Positions 18,761 through 31,239 are shown, counted from the stretch's first letter. The stretch: 64,000 nucleotides of DNA from Stenotrophomonas oahuensis (GCF_031834595.1 NZ_CP115541.1:4458501-4522500), one strand, 5' to 3'. Notes: generated by a model not told the origin, from the sequence alone. Translations and numbers: made by a program.

Positions 18761-19513
18761 TCAATTCACCAGAAACTCGGCGCGGCAGCCGTTGTCGACC
18801 CAGACCCCACGGGCGTCCCAGCCCCAGCTGCGCCCTTCTTCGCAGGGGCTGCCAGACAGCTGCTTGCGCAACTGTGCGCCCTGGCTGATGCCGGCCCCGC
18901 AGAAACGCCGCTGCCGCGAGCGCGACTCACAGACCACCACGCGCGGCACGTTGACGAAGCCACTGCCATCTTCCGCGCCGACTTCGAAGTCGCCCTGGCA
19001 ACCGCGGGTGACCCAGATCTCATTGCGTTTTGCGCCCCAGCTGTGGCCTTCCCGGCACGGCATGGACGACAGCTGGCGCAGCAGGCGCACAGGAGCACCC
19101 TGCAGCATCACCGGGCAGTTCTGCGGGCGGCCATTGGATTCGCACCGGACCACCCGGCGCACCTTGCGTTCACCCAGCGAGGGTGCACCCTTGGGCAGGC
19201 GCGCACGGAACTCGGCGCGGCAGCCCAGCGTGACCCAGACCCCGGAGCGGTCGGTGCCCCACTCTGAACCGCGCACGCAGCTGTTGTCGGAAAGCTGGCG
19301 TACCAGATCCACGCCGTACTCCACCGGCATGTCGCAGTGCACCGAGCCCATGTCCTTCGATTCGCAGCGCACCACCTGCCCGGCGTAGCCGGCTTCAGCA
19401 GCGGCGACACGATCAGGCATCAGGCCAGCGCACAGCGCCAGGCCCAGCCATGACAAGGTCCATCGCAGCGATGACGACGGTACGGCAGCAACATCCAGCT
19501 TCATCAACTCCAT
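18761..19513 (-). CDS. Exported DUF3011 repeat protein
   Basis: About 250 aa with an N-terminal signal ([13 protein letters not shown], ending VAAAEA). Three tandem DUF3011 repeats follow, each running V(V/R)CES, then L(R/V)(K/R)QLS, then W(G/D), then (V/I)WV..GC.(A/G)(E/D)F. The four cysteines per repeat suggest disulfide-stabilised beta modules in the periplasm. The function is unknown; lectin-like or inhibitor roles have been guessed for relatives. A start at 19504 is equally possible. The gene is followed closely (20 bp) by mtnA. Confidence 0.75.
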   Translation of the reverse strand: MELMKLDVAAVPSSSLRWTLSWLGLALCAGLMPDRVAAAEAGYAGQVVRCESKDMGSVHCDMPVEYGVDLVRQLSDNSCVRGSEWGTDRSGVWVTLGCRAEFRARLPKGAPSLGERKVRRVVRCESNGRPQNCPVMLQGAPVRLLRQLSSMPCREGHSWGAKRNEIWVTRGCQGDFEVGAEDGSGFVNVPRVVVCESRSRQRRFCGAGISQGAQLRKQLSGSPCEEGRSWGWDARGVWVDNGCRAEFLVN

Positions 19514-19611
19514 CCCCGCCGCCACAGTCCTGGCACATCGCCACCTTCCAACATCGGGTGTGATCAGAGCATCATCGTGAAGACCGCGCAAGATCCGACG
19601 TCGTTAACGAC

Positions 19612-20552
19612 TCAGGCGTGGGCGAAATCGAAGGCGAGCACGTCGGCAATGCGCCCGGTGCGGTTCATTGCCATCAGCAGGCGATCCACACCCACGGCCA
19701 CACCGGCGCAGTCAGGCAGCGTCGGCAAGGCGGCCAGCAGGTGTTCGTCCAGGGCCGGCAACACCGCGCCACGGGCGCTGCGCACGGCGTGGTCACGCAC
19801 GAAGCGGGCGCGCTGTTCGACGGCGTCGTTCAGCTCGTGATAGCCGTTGGCCAGTTCCACCGCCCCCAGATACAACTCAAAGCGTTCAGCCAGTGGCGGC
19901 GTGCCCGGGCGGATCCGCGCCAGAGCAGCCTGGCTGGCCGGCCAGTCATGCACCACGGTCAGGGTGTCATCGCGGAAATGCGGCTGGATGCAGTGGGTCA
20001 TCAGCAGATCCAGCCAGTCGTCGCGGGTCAGGCCGTCGGCGTCGATGCGCACGTCGGCCAGTGGGGCCTGCAGCTGCTCCAGCGTCGCCGCGAACGGATC
20101 CACCCCGACCTGCTGGATGTACAGACCGCGGTAGTCGACGACGGTCAGCGACGCTTCGCGCTGCACCAGCGCCAGCGCGGCCCGCACCAGCGCCACGGTT
20201 TCCTCCACCAGCTGATGATGGTTCCAGCCGATCCGGTACCACTCCAGCATGGTGAACTCGGGGTTGTGCCGCCCGCCGGCTTCGCCGTTGCGGAATACAC
20301 GGCCGAGTTCGTAGCAGTCGCCCACGCCGGCCGCCAGCAGCCGCTTCAGCGGATATTCCGGCGAGGTGCGCAGCCAGCGCAGCGCGCTGCCGGCACTGAC
20401 ATGACCACTGAAACGGGTCTGGAAGCTTTCGATGTTGGGCTCGGTGTTGCCGGCTTGCGACAGGATCGGGGTTTCCACTTCCAGCACATCGCGTTCGGCG
20501 AAGAAGGACCGGATCAGCGCATTCAGTGCGGCACGCTGGCGCAGCGCGGCGA

Positions 20553-20556
<4 letters not shown>
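19612..20556 (-). CDS. epmA: EF-P beta-lysylation ligase
   Basis: The 314-aa class II lysyl-tRNA-synthetase-like enzyme lacks the anticodon domain. It attaches (R)-beta-lysine to elongation factor P. The motifs are VETPILSQAGNTEPNIESF, RTSPEYPLKRLLAAG, GRVFRNGEAGGRHNPEFTMLEW (motif 2) and a motif 3-like GVAVGVDRLLMAMN near the C-terminus. The ATG overlaps the stop of the acetyltransferase gene by 4 bp, giving the ligA-acetyltransferase-epmA order. EpmB and Efp are not in the window. Confidence 0.93.
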
Positions 20557-23665
<3,109 letters not shown>

Positions 23666-23681
23666 CTACGGTATTCAGCCC

Positions 23682-24806
23682 ATGTCGTCGAGCGTGCACT
23701 CACGTCGTTCCTTCCTGCAGCTGGCTGGCACCGGCCTGGCGGTATCCGGGCTGGGCCTGGTACCGATGGCGCAGGCGGCCACCCTGCCCGCGCCCGCGGC
23801 TCCCGGTGCGGCCGGTCCGGTGTTGTTGAACTTCAACGAATGCCCGTATGGACCTGCGCCGGCCGCGCAGGCTGCCGTGCGCGACATCGTGCCGGGCAGC
23901 GGGCGATACCTGTTCGCACTGGCTGGCGACGTGCGCGACACCTTCGCCGCGCAGGAGCAGATCGCCCCGGACCGGGTACGGCTGTACCCCGGCTCCAGCG
24001 AACCCCTGAACCGGGCCGCCGTGGTCTGGACCTCGGCCACGGCCGGACTGGTGGTGGCCGACCCCACCTTCGAAAGCCTGGGCGATCTGGCCGCAGCGCG
24101 CGGGGCCACAGTGGAGCGGGTGCCGCTGCGTGCCGACGGCGCGCACGATCTGCGCGCGATGGTCGCCGCCGCCCAGCGCATCAACGCCGGCCTGTTGTAC
24201 TTGTGCAATCCGAACAATCCCACCGGCTCGATCACGCCGGCCGAGGACATCGCCTGGCTGCTGGCCCACAAGCCGGCGCAGACCCGGGTGCTGGTCGATG
24301 AGGCTTACATCCAGTACAGCGACCAGCCCTCGCTGATCGGTCAGGTGATGCAGCGCGACGATGTGATCGTGCTGCGTACCTTCTCCAAGCTGTACGGCAT
24401 GGCCGGGCTGCGCCTGGGCGTGGCAGCGGCGCATCCGGACCGCCTGCGTGAGCTGGCCAGCCTGGGCGACAATCCCGTGCCGGTGACCGCGCTGGCGGCC
24501 GCGCTGGCCAGCCTGCGTGATCCTGGGTTGGTGGCGCAGCGCAAGGCGCAGAACGCGCAGGTCCGGCAGGCCACGGTTGCGTGGCTGGGCAAGCGTGGGT
24601 TTTCGTCCGTGCCGTCGGAAGCAAATTGTTTCGTGGTGGACGTGCAGCGCGATGGCAAGGCGTTTGTGGCGGCGATGGCCGAACGCGGGGTCATCATCGG
24701 CCGCAGTTGGCCGATCTGGCCGCAGCGGGTGCGGGTGACCGTGGGGACCGAGGCGGAGATGGAGGCGTTTCGTGCGGCGTTTGCGGCGGTGACGGCAAAA
24801 GCGTAA
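23682..24806 (+). CDS. Tat-exported histidinol-phosphate-aminotransferase-like enzyme
   Basis: From the ATG at 23682 the protein is 374 aa. It has a twin-arginine leader (SRRSFLQLAGTGLAVSGLGL, cleavage AQA-AT). A fold-type I PLP aminotransferase of the HisC group follows: LNFNECPYGP, LCNPNNPTGS, VDEAYIQY and the PLP lysine in RTFSKLYGMAGLRLG. A HisC for histidine synthesis would be cytoplasmic, so this is a periplasmic paralogue of unknown substrate. It is the only plus-strand gene between ligA and zipA and has its own 178-bp upstream region. Confidence 0.85.
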   Translation: MSSSVHSRRSFLQLAGTGLAVSGLGLVPMAQAATLPAPAAPGAAGPVLLNFNECPYGPAPAAQAAVRDIVPGSGRYLFALAGDVRDTFAAQEQIAPDRVRLYPGSSEPLNRAAVVWTSATAGLVVADPTFESLGDLAAARGATVERVPLRADGAHDLRAMVAAAQRINAGLLYLCNPNNPTGSITPAEDIAWLLAHKPAQTRVLVDEAYIQYSDQPSLIGQVMQRDDVIVLRTFSKLYGMAGLRLGVAAAHPDRLRELASLGDNPVPVTALAAALASLRDPGLVAQRKAQNAQVRQATVAWLGKRGFSSVPSEANCFVVDVQRDGKAFVAAMAERGVIIGRSWPIWPQRVRVTVGTEAEMEAFRAAFAAVTAKA

Positions 24807-24929
24807 CGACCAACGGTCGTTACCTACCGGCGGTAGCGCCCGACCGTTTGGTAGCGCCCGACCGTTTGGTAGCGCCCGACCGTTTGGTAGCGCCCGACCG
24901 TTTGGTAGCGCCCGACCGTTGGTCGGGCG
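24803..24929. repeat. GTAG palindrome plus five tandem 18-bp units
   Basis: A palindrome (GTAACGACCAACGGTCGTTAC, 24803-24823, followed by CTACC) precedes GGTAGCGCCCGACCGTTT repeated head to tail at 24832, 24850, 24868 and 24886, and a 17-bp fifth copy at 24904. Only the last unit continues into GGTCGGGCG, closing a hairpin at 24909-24929. The block fills the gap between two convergent stops. Confidence 0.92.
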
Positions 24930-24939
24930 GCGCGTTGGT

Positions 24940-25674
24940 TCACCAACGCGGTGCCTTCGTAAGGGGCGGCGCCTGGTGCTGGCGATCATACGCCCGCAAC
25001 TCATCCCGGATATGCGCAATCCGCTGCCGGCCCAGCGCGTTGCGGCTGTCATCCAGCACCACGCCATCCAGCAGTTCGCCCATGCGCTGCACGGTGGGCA
25101 GCATCTTTTCCCAGGCATCCAGCGCTGTCAGCGGGGCTGGCAGGGTCAGGAAGAAGGCAATGGCCGGGGTCTCCATCTCACGGATGGTGGCCATGTCGAA
25201 GCTGCCCGGCTTCATGATGCTGGCCATGGAGAAGATCGGACCGCGTTCGGGGTGCCCTTCCACCAGACGGTGGAACACGTTCATGTGACCGAACACCAGG
25301 CCGGTCTTTTCAGCCGCGACCACGATGTCCTCGCCACGCAGCTTCTCGCCGGCACGGGCGGCCACGAACAGGGACACGATCTTGTCGAAGTCCTGGGTGG
25401 CGCGCTTGCCGAGGTCGCTGGCCGGGCCGGCGTCCACGTCGGGCAGACCGAGTTCGGCCTGGGTCGCGCCTTCTTCAGCACTGAAACCGGCATCGCCGGT
25501 TTCGCCAGGCTGCTCGCCCAGCAGCGGCTCGCGGCGCTGGCCGGAGGTGCCTTCGCCCCCTTCCACACGACGCCCCTGGACCTTCTTCTTCGGCCGGCCG
25601 AACAGAAAAATGGCGACAACCAGGAGCACGCCGGCCACAAGAATGCCGATTCTGAGCAGTGCCACGTCGGACAT
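24940..25674 (-). CDS. zipA: Cell division protein ZipA
   Basis: The 244-aa protein tethers FtsZ to the membrane at division. It has an N-terminal membrane anchor (LLRIGILVAGVLLVVAIFLF, residues 7-26), a charged linker and the C-terminal FtsZ-binding domain (LVFGHMNVFHRLV, PIFSMASIMKPGSFD, TPAIAFFLTLPAP). The linker is short compared with E. coli ZipA (328 aa). The gene lies 43 bp after smc in the same direction, as usual in gammaproteobacteria. Confidence 0.95.
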   Translation of the reverse strand: MSDVALLRIGILVAGVLLVVAIFLFGRPKKKVQGRRVEGGEGTSGQRREPLLGEQPGETGDAGFSAEEGATQAELGLPDVDAGPASDLGKRATQDFDKIVSLFVAARAGEKLRGEDIVVAAEKTGLVFGHMNVFHRLVEGHPERGPIFSMASIMKPGSFDMATIREMETPAIAFFLTLPAPLTALDAWEKMLPTVQRMGELLDGVVLDDSRNALGRQRIAHIRDELRAYDRQHQAPPLTKAPRW

Positions 25675-25717
25675 GTGAAGGGTCTCCAGCTAAATACGTT
25701 CAGGTAAGCATGGCACG

Positions 25718-28700
25718 TCAGGCCGCGCCCGCCAATCGTGCCGCTTCTTCCAGGTCCACGCTGACCAGTCGGCTGACCCCCGGTTCGCGCATGGTGACGC
25801 CCGACAACTGGTGGGCTGCCTCCATGGTCGCCTTGTTGTGGCTCACGAACAGGAACTGCACCTTTTCGCTCATTTCCTTGACCATGTTGGCGAGGCGGCC
25901 GACGTTGGCTTCGTCCAGCGGTGCGTCCACTTCGTCCAGCAGGCAGAACGGCGCGGGGTTGAGCTGGAAGATCGCAAACACCAGCGCCACTGCGGTCATC
26001 GCCTTCTCGCCACCGGACAGCAGCGAGATGCTGGACACGCGTTTGCCCGGCGGGCGCGCCATGATCGCAACACCGGTGTCGAGCAGGTCTTCACCGGTCA
26101 GTTCCAGATAGGCGTGGCCGCCGCCGAACAGGCGCGGGTACAGCTGCTGCACGCCGGCGTTGACCCGGTCAAAGGTGTCCTTGAAGCGGCCACGGGTTTC
26201 GCGGTCGATCTTGCGGATGGCGTCTTCAAGGGTTTCCAGCGCGGTGCACAGGTCGGTGTTCTGCGCGTCCAGATAGTCCGAACGCTGCGAGGCTTCGCCG
26301 TATTCCTGGATGGCGGCCAGATTGACCGGCTCCAGTCGGCGCATGCGGCCGTCAATCTGGTGCACGGCCTGCTCCCAGTCGCTGATGCGCGCCTCTTCGG
26401 GCAGCGTGTTGATCACGTCCTGCAGCACGAAGCCGGCCTTTTCCACCGAGGCAGTGAGCTGCTCGGCGCTCAGCACCAGCGCCTGCTGGTCGAGCTTGCG
26501 CTGGGAAATGCGTTCACGCTGGGCCAGGGCCTGCTCGTCGCGCTGATGGCGGGTCTGTTCGAAGGTGCGCAGTTCGGCGTCGATGCCTTCCAGCAAGGTG
26601 CGGGCCTCGCCCAGCACGCGGTCGGCGCGGACACGCTCGCCGAGGGCATTCTGGTGCTCGGCCTCAAGTGCGGTAACAGGGGTATCGCCGTCGTCCAGCT
26701 GCGCGTGCAGCTCGCCCAGGCGCGAATCGAGCTGGCCGCGCTGGGTGCTCATGCGTTCCAGCGCCTGCCCCAGCGACGTGAGCTGGGCGCGCTGCGATTC
26801 CAGAGTGAGGGCGAGCGAATGCGAGCGCTCGCGCACCGTGCGCGCGGCTTCGCGGGCCTGATCGCGGGCGTCACTGAGCTGGCGACGTTCACCTTCCAGC
26901 GCCTGACGCACGGATTCAAGGTCACCCATGCTGCTGACCGCGTCATCGAGACGGGCGCGCGCTTCGCGCACCTGCTCACGTCCGGTGTCGAGGGTTTCAA
27001 TCAGCTGGGCGAGTTCGCCTTCGATGCGATCGATGCGGGTACGCGCGGCCTCGACCTTGCCCTGCTGGCTCTGCAGCTGGCCACCCAGCTCGGAGACACT
27101 GCGGTGGGCCAGATACAGCTGGCGCTGGGCATCTTCGCGCTGCTGTTCGCCGGCCAGCAGCTGGTCACGGAACGCGGCGAGCTGTTCTTCGAGGGTGGCT
27201 TCGCGTTCCTGCAGGGCGTCGATCTGTTCGCGCAGGGTGACGATTTCGCGTTCGCGCAGCAGTGCACCCTGCTTGGCAGCGCCGGAGCGCGACACGCGCA
27301 CCCAGCCCTCGCCCAGGCGTTCGCCGCCACGGGTGATCACCGAATCGCCGTCGGCGAGTGTGGCCTGCAGCGCGCGCGCCTGTTCCAGATCGTCGGCGGC
27401 ATGCAGGCGGGCCAGCAGGCGGCGGATGGCGGTCGGGCCCTGCACCTTGGCGGCCAGCGAGGTTGGAGCCACGGCGAGCGGCTCCTGCTCGGCGCTGACC
27501 AGGGCGATACGGCCCTCGCCCAGCTCGGCCAGTGCGCCAACCAGCTGTTCGGGAGCGTCGACCAGCACGCCTTCGATCAGCTGACCGAGTGCGCTTTCCA
27601 CGGCGTTTTCCCAGCCGCTGTCGACGGTGAGACGCTCGCCAACGCGGGCACCGGAGTCCAGCCCGTGCTGCTTGAGCCAGGCCACGGCAGCGCCCTGCTC
27701 CTGGCCGAGGGCCGCCTGCTGCAGGGTTTCCAGCGACGACAGGCGACCACGCGCGGCCTGGGCCTGCTTGCGGATGTCGGCGAGTTCACTCTGGCCAGTG
27801 CGCTGGCGCTCCTGCAGGCCCGCCACGGCTTCCTTGCGGGACTCCACGGCTTCAGTCAGCCCATCCAGCGCGGCCTTCTGGGTTTCGTGCTGCAGGTGCA
27901 GCTCTTCAAACGCTTCGGCCAGGGCATCCAGATCCAGCCCGGTGCGCTCGGCAGCCAAGGCTTCGCGGCGGCGGTCGGCTTCCAGCACCTGACGGTCGAG
28001 GTAATCGACGCGGGTGCGTTCCACTTCGCCGGCGCGCGAGGCTTCGGACGTGCTGCGGGTATGGGCTTCCCAGCGCGCCTGCCAGTCAGACAGCCGGCTT
28101 TCGGCGTCGCGCAGGGCTTCCTGCTTGATCTCGTTTTCTTCCTGCAGCTGCTCCAGCTGCGGCTCGGCCTGTTCAACGGCTTCGCGCAACACGATCAGCT
28201 TGGCTTCGTCGCCGCTGATGTGCTGACCGAGGTCAGCCAGCGCCTGCTGGGTTTCATCGCGCGCCTTGTGCAGGCGCTGCGACATTTCCTTCTGGTGCTG
28301 GATCTGCTGTTCGAGCCGGGCCAGGGTGCTGCCGACCTGATACACCTCGGCCTGGGCGGTGCTGAGGGCGTCAGCGGCTTCCTCACGGCGCACGCGACTG
28401 GTCTCGATGCGGGCTTCGGCATCGCGCTGCTCGGCAATGAATTGCTGCAGGCGGGTTTCTTCCTGCGACAGCGCCTCGCGCAGGCTGCCCAGGCGGCCGT
28501 CGAGATTGCGGAACTCCAGCGCCTTCCACTCGGCGTCCTTGACCTTGCGCTCTTCCTGCAGGGCCTGGTACTGCTCGGCCTGACGGGCCTGGCGCTTGAG
28601 GTGCTCGAGCTGTTTGCCGATTTCCTCGCGCAGGTCGTTCAAGCGGTCGAGGTTTTCGCGGGTGTGACGGATGCGGGTTTCGGTTTCCTTGCGGCGCTCC

Positions 28701-29221
28701 TTGTACTTGGAGATGCCAGCAGCTTCTTCCAGGTAGACGCGCAGGTCTTCGGGCCGGGCTTCGATGATCTGGCTGATCATGCCCTGCTCGATGATGGAGT
28801 AGCTGCGCGGGCCGAGGCCGGTGCCCAGGAACAGATCGGTGATGTCGCGCCGACGGCACTTGGTGCCGTTCAGATAATAGTTGCTGCTGCCATCGCGGCT
28901 GACCGTGCGCTTGACCGAGATCTCGTTGAACGAGGCATATTCGCCGGAGATGGTGTGGTCGGTATTGTCGAAAATGAGTTCGACGGTGGCCTGTGAGACG
29001 GGCTTGCGCGCGGACGAGCCGGAGAAAATGACGTCGGTCAGCGAATCGCCACGCAGCCGGCTGGCCGAGCTTTCGCCCATGACCCAGCGCACGGCGTCGA
29101 TGATGTTGGACTTGCCACAGCCATTGGGCCCGACCACACCGGTCATGTTGGTGGGCAGATGCAGGGTGGTGGGATCAACGAACGACTTGAAGCCGGAGAG
29201 CTTGATCGTGGACAGACGCAT
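25718..29221 (-). CDS. smc: Chromosome segregation protein SMC
   Basis: The 1167-aa ATPase organises chromosomes. Features are Walker A GPNGCGKSNIID (about residue 32), two long coiled coils (roughly 170-500 and 670-1000), a hinge around 510-650 (GVLVDAPEQLVGALAELGEG), the signature LLSGGEKAMTA and Walker B FCLLDEVDAPLDE near 1100. No ScpA or ScpB gene is adjacent. The 3' neighbour zipA completes the usual pairing. Confidence 0.98.
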   Translation of the reverse strand: MRLSTIKLSGFKSFVDPTTLHLPTNMTGVVGPNGCGKSNIIDAVRWVMGESSASRLRGDSLTDVIFSGSSARKPVSQATVELIFDNTDHTISGEYASFNEISVKRTVSRDGSSNYYLNGTKCRRRDITDLFLGTGLGPRSYSIIEQGMISQIIEARPEDLRVYLEEAAGISKYKERRKETETRIRHTRENLDRLNDLREEIGKQLEHLKRQARQAEQYQALQEERKVKDAEWKALEFRNLDGRLGSLREALSQEETRLQQFIAEQRDAEARIETSRVRREEAADALSTAQAEVYQVGSTLARLEQQIQHQKEMSQRLHKARDETQQALADLGQHISGDEAKLIVLREAVEQAEPQLEQLQEENEIKQEALRDAESRLSDWQARWEAHTRSTSEASRAGEVERTRVDYLDRQVLEADRRREALAAERTGLDLDALAEAFEELHLQHETQKAALDGLTEAVESRKEAVAGLQERQRTGQSELADIRKQAQAARGRLSSLETLQQAALGQEQGAAVAWLKQHGLDSGARVGERLTVDSGWENAVESALGQLIEGVLVDAPEQLVGALAELGEGRIALVSAEQEPLAVAPTSLAAKVQGPTAIRRLLARLHAADDLEQARALQATLADGDSVITRGGERLGEGWVRVSRSGAAKQGALLREREIVTLREQIDALQEREATLEEQLAAFRDQLLAGEQQREDAQRQLYLAHRSVSELGGQLQSQQGKVEAARTRIDRIEGELAQLIETLDTGREQVREARARLDDAVSSMGDLESVRQALEGERRQLSDARDQAREAARTVRERSHSLALTLESQRAQLTSLGQALERMSTQRGQLDSRLGELHAQLDDGDTPVTALEAEHQNALGERVRADRVLGEARTLLEGIDAELRTFEQTRHQRDEQALAQRERISQRKLDQQALVLSAEQLTASVEKAGFVLQDVINTLPEEARISDWEQAVHQIDGRMRRLEPVNLAAIQEYGEASQRSDYLDAQNTDLCTALETLEDAIRKIDRETRGRFKDTFDRVNAGVQQLYPRLFGGGHAYLELTGEDLLDTGVAIMARPPGKRVSSISLLSGGEKAMTAVALVFAIFQLNPAPFCLLDEVDAPLDEANVGRLANMVKEMSEKVQFLFVSHNKATMEAAHQLSGVTMREPGVSRLVSVDLEEAARLAGAA

Positions 29222-29381
29222 GGCGTGGTTGGCTTTCCGGGGCAGTCGCGATGGCCCTGAGTATACCGGGGATGGGGCATGTCACTGGCCTGGGGTTGCC
29301 GGGCCCTCCTCGCTGCGCCCGGCTGCTATCGGATCGCCTGCGCTCCGTTGCGCCGAGCCGCTACCGGATTGCACGCGCTCC

Positions 29382-29405
29382 GTAGAGCCGGGCTTGCCCG
29401 GCTGC
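29382..29405. repeat. GTAG palindrome heading a composite repeat
   Basis: This GTAGAGCC hairpin is followed by GGCTGGATTCAGGCGAACAG, a junction also seen after the copy at 55348 and, inverted, before the copy ending at 56564. It marks the left end of a composite element that includes 29457-29559. Confidence 0.85.
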
Positions 29406-29456
29406 GGCTGGATTCAGGCGAACAGCCCATGGTTCACGGACTCTCTGGCTTGGCGG

Positions 29457-29559
29457 GTCGGGGTGGGCGTTCCGGGGGACGCTGCAAGTACGTCCATGTA
29501 AGCTCGATCGCCGCATCCATGCGGCTCACGCCCCCTCCAGCCCACCCCCCCGCCCCGAC
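29457..29559 (+). repeat. Three-stem intergenic element, copy 1
   Basis: A closing stem of GTCGGGG/CCCCGAC type surrounds hairpin A (TACGTCCATGTA) and hairpin B (CCGCATCCATGCGG). Between 29477 and 29532 it is almost identical to copy 5 at 55420. Confidence 0.8.
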
Positions 29560-29632
29560 AGGCCATCGGTGGCCATGGAAGATCAAATGCCAACGCGGTT
29601 GTCATTCCGTCCGCTTCGCGACCCACCGTCGG

Positions 29633-29745
29633 GGGGCGAGGCCAGGTACCCCCCGCCATGACACTCCACGGCATGGATGCCGTGGAGTAGCCCCCATGGA
29701 TGGGTTCACGGCGTGTCCCGGAGCGGGGGTGCCTGGCCCCGCCCC
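29633..29745 (-). repeat. Three-stem intergenic element, copy 2
   Basis: Read on the minus strand, the closing stem (GGCCAGG with partner CCTGG) encloses CCCATCCATGGG and CACGGCATCCATGCCGTG. It is an inverted near-copy of 44372-44482, 14.7 kb away. Confidence 0.85.
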
Positions 29746-29802
29746 AGCACGTAGAAATCGAAACGCCGCATTTCGCGCAGACGTTCATCGACCGACCAAA
29801 AC

Positions 29803-29832
29803 AAAAACGGGCACCCTTGCGGGCACCCGTTT
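29803..29832 (-). terminator. Terminator of the rpsF-rpsR-rplI operon
   Basis: On the minus strand AAACGGGTGCCC-GCAA-GGGTGCCCGTTT folds into a 12-bp stem (two G-U pairs) with a GCAA loop and ends in TTTTTG. It begins 27 bp after the rplI stop. Confidence 0.9.
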
Positions 29833-29858
29833 CAGCGATTCCGGCTTTTCAGCTGGGA

Positions 29859-30308
29859 TCAGGCTTCGCCGACCACGATCACCTTGACGGTGGTTTCGAC
29901 GTCTGCGTGCAGGGCCACCACGACGTCGAACTCGCCGACGTTGCGGAAGGCGCCTTCGCCCAGGATCACTTCGCTCTTTTCCACCGGCAGGCCGGCCTTG
30001 GTGAAGGCTTCGGCGATGTCGCGCGGGCCGACCGAGCCGTACAGCTTGCCTTCGGTCGAAGCGTTGGCGGCGATGGTCACGCTCTGGCCTTCCAGCTTGG
30101 CCTTGCGGGCTTCAGCTTCGGCGTGGATGGCGTTGGCCTTGGCTTCGTAGTCGGCGCGCTTGGCTTCGAACTCGGCCTTGTTGGTTTCGGTTGCCGGCAC
30201 GGCGAAGCCGTTCGGAACCAGGAAGTTACGGCCGTAGCCCGGCTTCACTTCGACCAGGTCACCCAGGGTGCCCAGGTTCTTGACCTTCTTGATGAGGATC
30301 AGCTGCAT
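29859..30308 (-). CDS. rplI: 50S ribosomal protein bL9
   Basis: The 149-aa protein has the L9 N-terminal rRNA-binding domain ([32 protein letters not shown]), the long connecting helix (residues 41-75, Ala/Lys/Glu-rich) and a C-terminal domain with [21 protein letters not shown]. Length and order are standard. It is the last gene of the rpsF operon and is followed by a strong terminator. Confidence 0.98.
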   Translation of the reverse strand: MQLILIKKVKNLGTLGDLVEVKPGYGRNFLVPNGFAVPATETNKAEFEAKRADYEAKANAIHAEAEARKAKLEGQSVTIAANASTEGKLYGSVGPRDIAEAFTKAGLPVEKSEVILGEGAFRNVGEFDVVVALHADVETTVKVIVVGEA

Positions 30309-30413
30309 GATGAAACTCCAAATCGTTATTCGTTAGCGAAGCCCGCAGGCCCCGCAGCAGATGGCTGTCCGAATAGCTGGCGGAACGGGCGGCGCGGGGC
30401 CGCCCATCCGGCA

Positions 30414-30644
30414 TCAGACGTCGTGGTTGTCGGTGTACGGGATCAGGGCCAGGAAACGGGCGCGCTTGACGGCCGTGGCCAGCTGGCGCTGGTACTTCGA
30501 CTTGGTGCCGGTGACGCGGCTCGGCACGATCTTGCCGTTCTCGGTCAGGTACTGGCGCAGGGTGTTGAGATCCTTGTAGTCGATCTCCTTCACACCTTCA
30601 GCCGTGAACTTGCAGAACTTGCGGCGACGGAAGAACTTGGACAT
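30414..30644 (-). CDS. rpsR: 30S ribosomal protein bS18
   Basis: The 76-aa protein has the S18 core [27 protein letters not shown] and [34 protein letters not shown]. It binds S6 in the small-subunit platform. It lies 11 bp after rpsF; the 105-bp gap to rplI holds no gene and no clear terminator. Confidence 0.98.
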   Translation of the reverse strand: MSKFFRRRKFCKFTAEGVKEIDYKDLNTLRQYLTENGKIVPSRVTGTKSKYQRQLATAVKRARFLALIPYTDNHDV

Positions 30645-30655
30645 GTGCGTGCTCC

Positions 30656-31093
30656 TTAGGCGGCAGAAGCGGCGTCGTCGCCGGCTTCGTTGTCAGCGGT
30701 GTTGGCGGCTTCGCCTTCTTCGTCGTCACGACGACGACGCTCGCCACGCTCGGGCTTGTCACCCTTCTCGTCCTTGCTCTTCATGATCAGCGACTGCTCG
30801 GTGTCAGCCTCGTCACGCTTGATGACCAGGTTGCGCAGCACGGCGTCGTTGAACTTGAAGCTTTCGGTCAGTTCGGTCAGGACGGCCTGATCGACTTCGA
30901 TGTTGAGCAGCACGTAGTGTGCCTTCACCAGGTTCTGGATCGGGTAAGCCAGCTGACGACGGCCCCAGTCTTCCAGACGGTGGATGGTGCCGTTGCCGGC
31001 TTCGATCAGCGACTTGTAGCGCTCGATCATGGCCGGGACCTGTTCGCTCTGGTCCGGGTGGACCATGAACACGACTTCGTAATGACGACTCAT
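30656..31093 (-). CDS. rpsF: 30S ribosomal protein bS6
   Basis: From the ATG at 31093 it is 145 aa, beginning [20 protein letters not shown] and containing [28 protein letters not shown]. The C-terminal 45 residues are acidic and basic blocks ([20 protein letters not shown], then an Ala-rich tail), longer than Bacillus S6 but usual in proteobacteria, where the tail is modified. A 40-codon upstream extension would run through the leader hairpin and is rejected. It is the first gene of the operon. Confidence 0.97.
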   Translation of the reverse strand: MSRHYEVVFMVHPDQSEQVPAMIERYKSLIEAGNGTIHRLEDWGRRQLAYPIQNLVKAHYVLLNIEVDQAVLTELTESFKFNDAVLRNLVIKRDEADTEQSLIMKSKDEKGDKPERGERRRRDDEEGEAANTADNEAGDDAASAA

Positions 31094-31116
31094 GTGTGTA
31101 TACCTTTCGGATGTGG

Positions 31117-31165
31117 CCCTTGCGGACCGGACAGCTCCCCGCAGGTGAACGCGGTGGAGCAAGGG
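31117..31165 (-). ncRNA. Candidate S6:S18-binding leader of rpsF
   Basis: On the minus strand CCCTTGC (31165-31159) pairs with GCAAGGG (31123-31117). Inside, CTCC-A-CCGC-GTTCACCT-GCGG-GGAG forms a nested hairpin with a bulged A next to CCG. Leaders of rpsF in many bacteria carry such a CCG-containing hairpin bound by S6:S18 for autoregulation. The position, 24 bp before the start, fits. Confidence 0.6.
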
Positions 31166-31239
31166 ATCCTGCCCGGAAGCAGGCAGGAAGCCGCGCATTA
31201 TGCAGTGGCTCAAGACCCTTTACAAGTCAACCGTCTCAT

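Larger units (their letters stand above)
29222..29802. other. Repeat-rich intergenic region between smc and rplI
   Basis: No gene is supported here. The stretch contains one GTAG palindrome (29382), two three-stem elements (29457 and 29633) and linking sequence. The smc promoter presumably lies near its start at 29221-29280; I could not identify it. Several open frames are products of the repeats. Confidence 0.7.

Noticed and set aside
23682..24806. The aminotransferase as the histidine-biosynthesis HisC
   Set aside because: It has a strong twin-arginine leader and no neighbouring his genes.
24832..24929. Possible CRISPR array
   Set aside because: The 18-bp units abut directly with no spacers, and no cas genes are present; it is a tandem expansion of a palindrome arm.
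25811..28996. Plus-strand open frame of about 1061 codons opposite smc
   Set aside because: Antisense shadow of SMC without any recognisable motif.
29279..29887. Open frame of about 200 codons between smc and rplI
   Set aside because: It consists of translated repeats and the terminator of rplI; similar peptides arise at 55300-55626 from the same repeat.
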